Of a stretch of DNA of 19,699 nt, positions 13,057 to 19,699 are shown piece by piece. Source of the stretch: CALMEC01 sp031372145 (lineage in GTDB: Bacteria > Actinomycetota > Thermoleophilia > Miltoncostaeales > Miltoncostaeaceae). The first letter of the stretch is position 1; every line of letters begins with the position of its first letter. The translations under genes were made by a program, and so were the position numbers. Below the pieces are notes generated by a model. The model did not search any database. It saw nothing but the letters and a program-made list of their open reading frames with translations, and had not been told where the DNA came from. The stretch covers positions 1 through 19,699 of the forward strand of contig JANMKR010000164.1 of assembly GCA_031372145.1 (NCBI GenBank). The letters run 5' to 3'.

Positions 13057-15444
13057 TCAGGGTGCGCGAAGGGCCTTGCGGTCGACTTTTCCGGTTGCTC
13101 CACGCGGGAGTTCGTCGACGACCGTGACGGTGTTTGGTGCCATGTGGGGCGCGAGCAGATGGGCGACGTGGCGGCGAAGCTCGTCGGCGAGTCCGGCCGC
13201 GTCATTGGAATCGGGATCGTGCAGGACGACGTAACCCGCAACGCGGATCAGCCCGTCGTCATCCGGCCGTCCGACGACTGCGGCCTGCGCCACCGCGGGG
13301 TGTTCGTGCAGCGCGTTTTCGACCTCGATGGGGCTGACCCACTTGGCATCGACCTTGAACAGGTCATCGACGCGACCGAGGTGGCGATAGACACCGGCAT
13401 CCTCACGAAGGACATCGCCCATCCTGATCCACGGGCCGCAGACCAGAGCGCGTGTCTCGTCGGCGTGGCGCCAATAGCCCATGGTGTTGGACGGGCTCTT
13501 GATCCACAACCGCCCGGGTGTGCCCTCGCCGACGGGCTGGCCGGCATCGTCTGCCAGACGGATCTCGACCCCCGCCACGATCCGGCCAAGCGCCCCCGGG
13601 ATGGGTTCGCCGGGGCGCGTCGAGATCACGATGTTCGAGCACTCTGCGCATCCGAGTCCTTCGATCAGCTCCACGCCCGTGACCTCGCGGATCCGCTGGC
13701 CCACCGCGGCGGGCAGCGCATCTCCCGATGAGACGGCCAGACGAACACCCGCCAGGGCGCTGGGGTTCGGGTGGCGTTGCAGGAACGTCGCGAGCTGCGC
13801 CCAGAACGTGGGCACACCAGAAAGGACCGTCACGCCGTGACGCTCCACGGTGCTCCGCACGCTGCGGACGGTCGGGCGCACGGCGGACAACACGCACGTC
13901 GCGCCGCGTCCCAGTGGGCGGAAGAACCCGTTGCCGAATCCGAGTGAGGCGAACAGGCGCGCCACCGAGTGGCAGAGGTCGCCGGGCCCGAGCGCCAGGA
14001 TCTCGGAGGCGTAGCCGTCAACGCTCGTCTGCAGGTCGCGATGGGCGTGCATCGCACCCCTGGGTGTGCCGGTCGACCCGGACGAGAAGATCATGTAGGC
14101 GAGGTCCTCGGGATGGACCGCGGTCACTGGACGTGGGGTGCCGTGCTCAACATCACGCGGATCGATCCGGCGGATCCCGGGTGGGAGCGGCTCGTCCGGT
14201 CCGCAGACGGCGACGGCTGGTTCGAGGTCCGCCAGCGCGGCCGACGTGTGTCGTCCACCGGGTTCCAGGGGAGCTGCGACGGCACCGAGCCATGCTGTGC
14301 CGAGGAAGGCGGCGCACCATGCCCGGCCGTCGGGAAGGATCACCGCAACACGCTCGCCGCGCTTGACGCCGGCGTCGCGAAGCGCGCCGGCCGCGCGCGC
14401 GGCCGCTGCCGCGAGCTCGTCAAACGTCCACCGACCCGTATCGTCGATCACCGCCGCATCCCCGCCCCGGCCCGCCCGCCGATGCCGCTCGATCAGCAGA
14501 TCGACGAGGTTGTGGGTGGGCTGCTCGCTGGTGGCGACGCGGGATCCGGTTGCAGAAGGCCGAGGTGCCAGTACGGACTCCGCGAGGGCGTCGATCGCTT
14601 GGAGTGGGACACGAGAGGGCATGGCAAGCACCGTGTCGGTGGCCCCTGCGGGCCCGTACTCGGACAGCTGGTCGCGCACTTCGGTCGTGGTTCCGACCAT
14701 GCCGGTCGTGCGAAGCCACCGCAGCAGCACTGATGGTGTCGTGCCCAGGGCCGTGGCTTCGTCCGCCAACCACGCCAGGGCTTCACGCTCCGACGGATAC
14801 GCGAACGCGAAGGTGTAGAGGCAGTACGCCATTGGGTCGCGGCCGGCCGCCAGACGCGCTTCCTCCGCGATCGCCCGCCGTTGGGAGAACTCGAGGGGCT
14901 GGACCCACGCCGCGAGCACGCCGTCAGCCCGCGCGCCGGCCAGTTTGAGCAGTCGCGGTTTGTGCGCCGCGAGCCAGATGGGTGGCCGCGACCGCGGTTG
15001 GTTCGGGCGCCGTCCGTCAGGGGCCTGCTGCATCTGTTGCATCACGTCGAGCGCATTCGTGAGCCCGGCGGTGCGTGCTGCGGGCGTCCCGAACGGGTAG
15101 TCGTAGGCCGCGTGTTCGGCACGGTCCGAGCCGGTGCCGAGACCGACCACGAGGCGTCCTTCCGAGATGACATCGAGCACGGTCGTCATCTTGGCGGCAA
15201 GGGCCGGTGGCCGATAGCCGGCCGACATCACCGCGATACCGAGTCTCGTGCGACTCGTCAGCGGGGCGAGCGCCGAAAGCGTCGTCAGCGCGTCAAACGT
15301 GGGCTCGGTCTTGAGCCGTCCGGGTGACTGGAGATGGTCGTTGACCCAGACCCCATCGAAGCCGAGGTGCTCGATGCGAAGCGCAGCCTCGCGCACCTGG
15401 GGCCAAGTCGAGCCGTACTGGGGCACACGCACGCCAATCCTCAT
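13057..15444 (-). CDS. Fusion of luciferase-like flavin oxidoreductase (LLM) and acyl-CoA synthetase (AMP-binding)
   Basis: The product is 795 residues in one uninterrupted frame. Residues 1-293 are a luciferase-like (LLM) flavin- or F420-dependent oxidoreductase: MRIGVRVPQYG, HLGFDGVWVNDHL (26-38), RTRLGIAVMSAGYRPP (65-80), ISEGRLVVGLGTGSD (93-107), RPPIWLAAHKPRLLKLAGARADGVL. A short linker (about 294-311) leads to an adenylate-forming CoA ligase of the benzoate-CoA-ligase-like group (about 312-795). This has FSSGSTGTPRGAMHAH (453-468), EGLGCAECSN, GRLWIKSPSNTMGYW, DDLFKVDAKWVSPIEVE and catalytic Lys786 in RGATGKVDRK. No carrier-protein domain is present. The ligase should activate a carboxylic acid via the acyl-AMP to a CoA thioester, and the LLM domain may oxidise the acid or its product. 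The substrate is unknown. ATG 15444 has only a weak ribosome site and overlaps an upstream truncated frame by ATGA. Confidence 0.88.
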   Translation of the reverse strand: MRIGVRVPQYGSTWPQVREAALRIEHLGFDGVWVNDHLQSPGRLKTEPTFDALTTLSALAPLTSRTRLGIAVMSAGYRPPALAAKMTTVLDVISEGRLVVGLGTGSDRAEHAAYDYPFGTPAARTAGLTNALDVMQQMQQAPDGRRPNQPRSRPPIWLAAHKPRLLKLAGARADGVLAAWVQPLEFSQRRAIAEEARLAAGRDPMAYCLYTFAFAYPSEREALAWLADEATALGTTPSVLLRWLRTTGMVGTTTEVRDQLSEYGPAGATDTVLAMPSRVPLQAIDALAESVLAPRPSATGSRVATSEQPTHNLVDLLIERHRRAGRGGDAAVIDDTGRWTFDELAAAAARAAGALRDAGVKRGERVAVILPDGRAWCAAFLGTAWLGAVAAPLEPGGRHTSAALADLEPAVAVCGPDEPLPPGIRRIDPRDVEHGTPRPVTAVHPEDLAYMIFSSGSTGTPRGAMHAHRDLQTSVDGYASEILALGPGDLCHSVARLFASLGFGNGFFRPLGRGATCVLSAVRPTVRSVRSTVERHGVTVLSGVPTFWAQLATFLQRHPNPSALAGVRLAVSSGDALPAAVGQRIREVTGVELIEGLGCAECSNIVISTRPGEPIPGALGRIVAGVEIRLADDAGQPVGEGTPGRLWIKSPSNTMGYWRHADETRALVCGPWIRMGDVLREDAGVYRHLGRVDDLFKVDAKWVSPIEVENALHEHPAVAQAAVVGRPDDDGLIRVAGYVVLHDPDSNDAAGLADELRRHVAHLLAPHMAPNTVTVVDELPRGATGKVDRKALRAP

Positions 15445-15560
15445 GGCGTGATGCTCGCGATCGGAGGGTCCGAGGACAACCCCAGGTGCCGGACTTCTGG
15501 TCGCGTCACGCGGCCCTCGGTGAGGTCCGCCACGCGCTTGTCGCGAGGCCGAACCACGCG
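15441..15560 (-). pseudogene. Possible C-terminal remnant of a gene formerly upstream of the LLM-ligase
   Basis: In the minus-strand frame ending at TGA 15441-15443, the last 40 or so codons have GC-biased third positions and read VALSRVVRPRDKRVADL, then VTRPEVRHLGLSSDPP, to the end. The stop overlaps ATG 15444 of the LLM-ligase as ATGA, the same coupling used in the other operon here. Beyond about 15560 the frame runs antisense through an ISL3 transposase, so the original N-terminus seems to have been replaced. No family is recognised. Coding status is uncertain. Confidence 0.3.
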
Positions 15561-15563
15561 TGA

Positions 15564-16045
15564 CAGCGCGACTCCGATTGTCGCCGCGATTTGCTGTGCT
15601 TTGGATGCGGTGAGCGGGTCGCAGCGGGCTATGACCGGCGGGTCGTCACGTGGCGGCACCTCGACGTGTTTCGCACCCAGCGCATCCTGCGCTGCGAAGT
15701 CCGCCGCGTCTGCTGCCCGGCGTGCGGGATCCGCGGGGAGCAGGTGCCGTGGGCCAGGGCTGGATCTCGGTTCACCGGGGCGTTCGAAGACACCTGCGTG
15801 TGGCTTGCCCGCTCTGCTTCGAAGAGCCGAGTCGCGGAGATTCTCCGCGTCGATTGGGTGTCGGTCGGCGGCTGATCGAACGGGTCGTCTCCGAGCACAC
15901 CAGCCGCGACGGCGACGGCCTCGACGGCCTGCGGCGGATCGGCCTGCGAGGTCGCCTACCGCCAAGGCCACCGGTACCTCATGTGCGCCGTCTGCCACGA
16001 CACCGCCGGTGGTGTGGGCCGCACCAGGAGGATCACAGCGGATCG
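15564..16045 (+). pseudogene. ISL3-family transposase remnant with three frameshifts
   Basis: The first segment carries the ISL3 zinc-finger and adjoining region: CFGCGERV, TWRHLDVFRTQRILRCEVRR, CCPACGIR, EQVPWARAGSRFTGAFEDT, then LRVDWVSVG, ending in a TGA at 15873-15875. Shifting frame at about 15869 restores RLIERVVSEHTSRDGDGLDGLRRIG. Shifting again near 15945 restores EVAYRQGHRYLMCAVCHDTAGG, and a third shift at about 16012 gives VWAAPGGSQ. After that the similarity stops, so the catalytic core that follows in the family is gone. The gene is dead. Terminal inverted repeats and a target duplication were not found. It explains the disturbed region between the LLM-ligase and the GT4 gene. 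Confidence 0.85.
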
Positions 16046-16338
16046 AGCCGCCCGCGGGCAGTCTGAACCCAGATGCTCCTGGACCAGCATCTCGATGATG
16101 GCAGGCGAGCTGTGGACCGAGCGTGGGCGTTTGACCAGCTTCTCTGCCGTGAAGTCCCTCGGCAAGAGAAGTTTGATCTCGCGCGTCGCGCCCTTTGAGG
16201 CCATGTCGCAGTCCGCACCTCGGGAGCCTGGGCGGGAGACGTTTCCTGTCGCGTGATGTGGGTACTTCCTTCGTCACAGCCTGTCGGCCACCTGACTGAT
16301 TGGTCGGCGATGGGAACGCTTTCGACACCGGAGTCCGC
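16046..16338. other. Gene-poor junction between ISL3 remnant and GT4 gene
   Basis: About 290 bases without a secure gene. The best coding hint is on the minus strand from ATG 16204 to about 16060: MASKGATREIKLLLPRDF, then AEKLVKRPRSVHSSPAIIEM and LVQEHLG. It has moderately GC-biased third positions but no ribosome site, and it runs into the ISL3 remnant. It could be the N-terminal piece of a gene broken by the insertion. No known family is recognised. Confidence 0.3.
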
Positions 16339-17493
16339 GTGCGCATCGCAATTGTCGCCCCGCCCTGGATCCCCATCCCCCCGCCCGCCTACGGGGGCGT
16401 CGAGCAGGTGGTCGCACTCCAGGCTGAAGGTCTTACCGGGCTCGGACACGACGTGACGCTCTTTGCCCCGCCCGGATCATTCGTGCCCGGTGTGCATTTT
16501 CGCGAAAGCCCGACCGAGGTTCCCGACCAGATCGGCCAGAACGGCGTCGAGGTGCGACGCCTGAACGCCATTGTCGACGAGCTTGCAACCTTCGACGTTG
16601 TGCTCGACCACTCAAGCCCGGAGGGCCTCGCTCGTGTGGCGTCGGCCGGCCGGCCCGTCGTTCATGTTGTCCACGGTCCGGTTACTGGCGCGTGCGCGCG
16701 CCAGTACCGCTCGGCGGCGAGCCGGAGTCGAAACGTCCACCTCGTTGCCATCAGTGACGCCCAGCGGCGCAGCGCGCCAAGCGTCCCTTTCGTTGCCGTA
16801 TGCCACAACGGCATCGACGTCGACGCAATTCCATTCCGCCCAGATCGCGGAGGATACCTTGCGTTTCTCGGCCGTATGTGCCCAGAAAAAGGCCCTTCGG
16901 AGGCGATCGCGATCGCACGGATAACGGGCCGCAAGCTCCTTATTGCCGCGAAATGCCGTGAGGAAGCCGAACAGAGCTACTTCGACCGAGAGATACGCCC
17001 CCAGCTCGACAACGACGTCATCTGGATGGGCGAGCTTGATCGGCACGAAAAGTATGACTTTCTCGCAAACGCCGATGCGCTCCTGTTCCCCATCTCGTGG
17101 GACGAACCCTTTGGCCTCGTCATGGCTGAGGCGATGGCCACGGGTACGCCGGTGCTTGCGACCGCACGAGGCGCAGTGCCGGAGGTCGTTCGCGATGGCC
17201 TCACCGGATTCGTCCGATCGAACCCTGCGGACCTCGTCCCGTTGGTCAGCCGGCTCGACGAGATCGATCGCACAGAGTGTCGGCGCTGGGTTCAAGAGCA
17301 CTTCTCAAGCCACGCCATGTCGACGCGGTACGACCGCCTTATCTCGCGCGTCAGCGACGAGCTCGTCCGAGGCCAACGCGTGCGAGATGCCGCAACCCAG
17401 GGCCCTGGTCGTCGGCTCGTTTCTGCGGCGCCCGCAGGCGCCCTTTCGGCGCGCATTGCAGCGGCCCGTACCACACTCGCGATCGACGGGTAG
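16339..17493 (+). CDS. GT4 family glycosyltransferase (GT-B fold)
   Basis: The product is 384 residues from GTG 16339, which has GGAG 5 bases upstream; the open frame from 16300 has no such support. It begins MRIAIVAPPWIPIPPPAYGGVEQVV, the opening of the GT4 sub-group with a glycine-rich acceptor-side loop (split here: RIAIVAPPW and AYGGVEQVV). CHNGIDVDAIPF and YLAFLGRMCPEKGP start the donor-binding half. The retaining GT4 motif E-x7-E is Glu256 and Glu264 in DEPFGLVMAEAMATGTPVLA. It would transfer a sugar from a nucleotide donor, probably in surface glycan or glycolipid synthesis; donor and acceptor are unknown. It is soluble, without membrane helices. Codon use looks less GC-biased than in neighbouring genes, and the gene sits beside a dead ISL3 element, both hints of acquisition. 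It has no partner genes in the window. Confidence 0.92.
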   Translation: MRIAIVAPPWIPIPPPAYGGVEQVVALQAEGLTGLGHDVTLFAPPGSFVPGVHFRESPTEVPDQIGQNGVEVRRLNAIVDELATFDVVLDHSSPEGLARVASAGRPVVHVVHGPVTGACARQYRSAASRSRNVHLVAISDAQRRSAPSVPFVAVCHNGIDVDAIPFRPDRGGYLAFLGRMCPEKGPSEAIAIARITGRKLLIAAKCREEAEQSYFDREIRPQLDNDVIWMGELDRHEKYDFLANADALLFPISWDEPFGLVMAEAMATGTPVLATARGAVPEVVRDGLTGFVRSNPADLVPLVSRLDEIDRTECRRWVQEHFSSHAMSTRYDRLISRVSDELVRGQRVRDAATQGPGRRLVSAAPAGALSARIAAARTTLAIDG

Positions 17494-17874
17494 ACGACGG
17501 CCGCGTCCGACGTCACCTCTCGGGCTCGCGGCCGCGGCCCCGAGCGGCTCATCAGCCACCGCGCCCGCGGCGACCACAGATTCGCCTCGCTCCTCGCCGT
17601 GATCACCCGCGTATGCGGCCGCATCCCAGTTCACCTCCACGCCTGAAATGCCCGCAGAGCCCCATTGGCCGTGGGTGCTTGTGCCAAATGACCGGTCGGC
17701 ACGGCTCCGGATCACGAGCCGCGGGTCGGGCGATGCGCGTGGTCGCGGCGAGGTGTGCACGGCACGCCGCCTGTGTCGCACGTGTGCTGGGGCGCCGGTG
17801 GACAGCGTTGTCGGGCGCGCCCGTCGTCGATCCTCGAAGGCAGCCGCGATGGCGCTGTGCCAAGATGCCCGGCC
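17494..17874. other. 381-base stretch without recognisable gene
   Basis: This lies between the GT4 gene and ettA. It is GC-rich with runs such as CGCGGCCGCGGCCCC. Open frames cross it on both strands, but none has a recognisable domain, a ribosome site or consistent codon bias. The promoter of ettA should be near its 3' end, but no convincing -10/-35 pair is seen; CAAGAT at 17861-17866 is the nearest candidate. Confidence 0.5.
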
Positions 17875-19563
17875 GTGGCTGACGAGCACTACATCTTCAC
17901 GATGCACCGGTTGTCGAAGTCGTATGGCTCCGGTGCCAAGAAAGTCCTCGAGGATGTGACCCTCGCGTTCTACCCAGGCGCCAAGATCGGCGTGCTCGGC
18001 TACAACGGCGCCGGCAAGAGCACGGTGCTGCGGCTGATGGCGGGCATCGAGCAGCCGTCGTCAGGTGACGCGATCCTCGCGCCCGGCGCAACGGTGGGAC
18101 TGCTGGAGCAAGAGCCCCACCTCGATCCCGACAAGGACGTGTTGGGCAACGTCGAGGACGGTGTCGCGGCCACCCGCGCGCTGCTCACGACCTACGGGGA
18201 ACTCAGCGCCAAGCTCGGTGAACCGCTCTCCGATGACGAGATGGCCACCACGCTCGACGAGTTCACCAACGTGCAGGAGGCCATCGAGCGCGCCAACGCC
18301 TGGGACCTCGACGGCCAACTTGAAATCGCGATGGATGCACTGCGCTGCCCACCTGCCGACGCGGATGTCACCACGCTCTCGGGTGGCGAGCGTCGTCGCG
18401 TCGCCCTCTGCCGCCTGCTGCTGTCCGCTCCCGATCTGCTGCTCCTGGACGAGCCGACCAACCACCTCGACGCGGAGTCCGTCGCGTGGCTGGAGCGCTT
18501 CCTCGACGAATACCAGGGCACCGTCGTCGCCGTCACCCACGATCGATACTTCCTGGACAACGTCGCCGGCTGGATCCTCGAGCTGGACCGCGGCAAGGGC
18601 ATTCCCTACAAGGGCAACTACTCCGCCTGGCTCGAGCAGAAGGAGGCCCGACTCGCTCAGGAGGAAAAAGGGGACTCCGCCCGGCGCAAGGCGATCGCCC
18701 GCGAGCTCGAGTGGGTGCGGTCCGGTGCGAAGGCGCGGCAAGCCAAGGGCAAGGCGCGCTTGTCCAACTACGAACGTCTTGTCGCCGAGGAGTCATCCGG
18801 CGAGAAACGTGGCGCCGTCGAGATCCGCATCCCGCCCGCTCCGCGCCTGGGGGACATCGTGGTCGAAGCCAAGGGCCTGACGAAGGGCTACGGCGACCGG
18901 GTGTTGATCGACAACCTCTCCTTCTCGCTGCCCAAGGCGGGCATTGTCGGCGTCATCGGGCCGAATGGCGCGGGCAAGACGACGTTGTTTCGCATGATCG
19001 CGGGTGGCGAACAACCCGACGGGGGCGAGCTGAAGGTCGGCGAGACGGTCAAGTTCGCCTACGTCGACCAATCGCGCGACGCGCTCGATCCGGCCAACAA
19101 CGTCTGGAAGGAGATCTCGGGCGACAAGGACATCATGATGCTCGGCGGCAAGATCGAGGTGAACTCGCGCGCGTACGTCGCGTCGTTCAACTTCAAGGGA
19201 GCCGATCAGCAGAAGCCCGTCGGTCATCTGTCCGGTGGGGAGCGCAACCGGGTCCATCTCGCCAAGATGTTGGCCGAGGGCGGCAACCTGTTGCTGCTCG
19301 ACGAACCCTCCAACGATCTGGATGTCGACACGCTTCGCGCGCTCGAAGACGCCGTTGAGTCGTTCTCAGGCTGCGCCGTCGTGATCAGCCACGATCGCTG
19401 GTTTCTGGATCGTATTGCGACGCACATCCTGGCGTTCGAAGGCGAGGGCGAGGTCGTGTGGTTCGAGGGCAACTACGCCGAGTACGAAGAACACCGCAAG
19501 CGCACCCTCGGCGCAGACGCGGCCCAGCCGCACCGGATGAAGTACAAGCGCCTGAGCCACTAG
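17875..19563 (+). CDS. ettA: Energy-dependent translational throttle protein EttA (ABC-F ATPase)
   Basis: The product is 562 residues from GTG 17875 (MADEHYIFTMHRLSKSYG); the frame is open further upstream, but EttA proteins begin at this point. Two ABC ATPase domains are complete. Domain 1 has Walker A GYNGAGKST (42-50), LSGGERRRVAL, LLLLDEPTNHLD and the switch THDRYFLD. Domain 2 has GPNGAGKTT (362-370), LSGGERNRVHL, LLLLDEPSNDLD and SHDRWFLD. Between them lies the basic linker (ARELEWVRSGAKARQAKGKA) that contacts the ribosome and P-site tRNA. EttA binds the E site and gates the first elongation step according to ATP/ADP level. It acts on cytosolic ribosomes and has no membrane part. The start lacks a ribosome site, so it may be leaderless. 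The stop codon TAG overlaps the first bases of repeat copy B. Confidence 0.95.
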   Translation: MADEHYIFTMHRLSKSYGSGAKKVLEDVTLAFYPGAKIGVLGYNGAGKSTVLRLMAGIEQPSSGDAILAPGATVGLLEQEPHLDPDKDVLGNVEDGVAATRALLTTYGELSAKLGEPLSDDEMATTLDEFTNVQEAIERANAWDLDGQLEIAMDALRCPPADADVTTLSGGERRRVALCRLLLSAPDLLLLDEPTNHLDAESVAWLERFLDEYQGTVVAVTHDRYFLDNVAGWILELDRGKGIPYKGNYSAWLEQKEARLAQEEKGDSARRKAIARELEWVRSGAKARQAKGKARLSNYERLVAEESSGEKRGAVEIRIPPAPRLGDIVVEAKGLTKGYGDRVLIDNLSFSLPKAGIVGVIGPNGAGKTTLFRMIAGGEQPDGGELKVGETVKFAYVDQSRDALDPANNVWKEISGDKDIMMLGGKIEVNSRAYVASFNFKGADQQKPVGHLSGGERNRVHLAKMLAEGGNLLLLDEPSNDLDVDTLRALEDAVESFSGCAVVISHDRWFLDRIATHILAFEGEGEVVWFEGNYAEYEEHRKRTLGADAAQPHRMKYKRLSH

Positions 19564-19699
19564 TGGCCTGTCTCAGGAATAGCTTTGCAGTCTGGCGGCT
19601 GCAAAGCTCCGCAGGGGCGCATACCGTTCAGACAGACGTTTCGCCTTTGGAGCGTTGTCCTCGCCTTCGCCCATATGGTCCGATATGAACGAAGGCTGC
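19562..19699. mobile_element. Inverted-repeat element, copy B (left part; runs off window)
   Basis: It begins AGTGGCCTGTCTCAGGAAT at the ettA stop codon and matches the left half of the 5686 element. The first hairpin is GCTTTGCAG (19582-19590), loop TCTGGCGG, CTGCAAAGC (19599-19607), a perfect 9-bp stem. The second is GCCTTCG (19663-19669) with CGAAGGC (19690-19696) enclosing CATAT/ATATG. The middle (about 19613-19650) differs from copy A. Where the stems differ from copy A, pairing is kept. The right terminal repeat would lie beyond the window. Confidence 0.7.

Noticed and set aside
15441..16376. Minus-strand 311-codon open frame through the scar region
   Set aside because: Most of it is antisense to the ISL3 transposase remnant; only the last 40 or so codons look coding.
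17305..17907. Minus-strand open frame of 200 codons across the GT4-ettA gap
   Set aside because: It overlaps the GT4 3' end, has no ribosome site, domain or steady codon bias.
1..19699. CRISPR arrays, tRNA or rRNA genes, toxin-antitoxin pairs, phage genes
   Set aside because: No regularly spaced repeats, cloverleaf or rRNA-like sequence, and no proteins of these kinds were recognised.

Overview
The window is about 19.7 kb of high-GC bacterial DNA. An actinobacterial (Actinomycetota) origin fits best. The EttA protein reads like the actinobacterial form. Several genes appear to start as leaderless transcripts, with a TAnnnT box 6-7 bases before ATG or GTG. GTG starts are frequent. The genus cannot be read from the sequence; a deep-branching class such as Acidimicrobiia or Thermoleophilia is only a guess. 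One core gene, dxs, instead resembles the alphaproteobacterial type, which points to an old transfer.

Layout, left to right. (i) 1-1574: the tail of an RNase HI gene, an orphan LuxR-type regulator whose receiver domain has lost its phosphorylation residues, and a convergent small membrane protein. (ii) 1585-5552: a minus-strand unit with a previously easy-to-miss 37-residue ORF overlapping a Rieske-ThDP enzyme fusion, divergent from malate synthase A (aceB), which has a hairpin-rich leader and a strong hairpin after its stop. (iii) 5686-7884: a 269-bp element with long terminal inverted repeats sits directly against dxs, and its right edge supplies the first base of the probable dxs -10 box. 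(iv) 7908-8840: a cytosolic BtuF-like cobalamin-binding protein. (v) 8886-12636: a tightly overlapping minus-strand operon of response regulator, membrane-anchored HEAT-repeat protein and processive GT2 glycosyltransferase, probably making or exporting a polysaccharide. A paired CCAATTGG palindrome lies upstream of it. (vi) 12834-15444: a small unknown protein, then a 795-residue fusion of a luciferase-like flavin oxidoreductase to an acyl-CoA synthetase. (vii) 15441-16338: a scar region with a thrice-frameshifted ISL3 transposase and fragments of what it disrupted. (viii) 16339-19699: a GT4 glycosyltransferase, a gene-poor stretch, ettA, and a second copy of the inverted-repeat element starting on the ettA stop codon.

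The most unusual content is the two-copy structured repeat with compensatory base changes, the LLM-acyl-CoA ligase fusion, the Rieske-ThDP fusion with its small coupled ORF, and the regulator-HEAT-GT2 operon. No tRNA, rRNA, CRISPR array or complete insertion sequence was seen.
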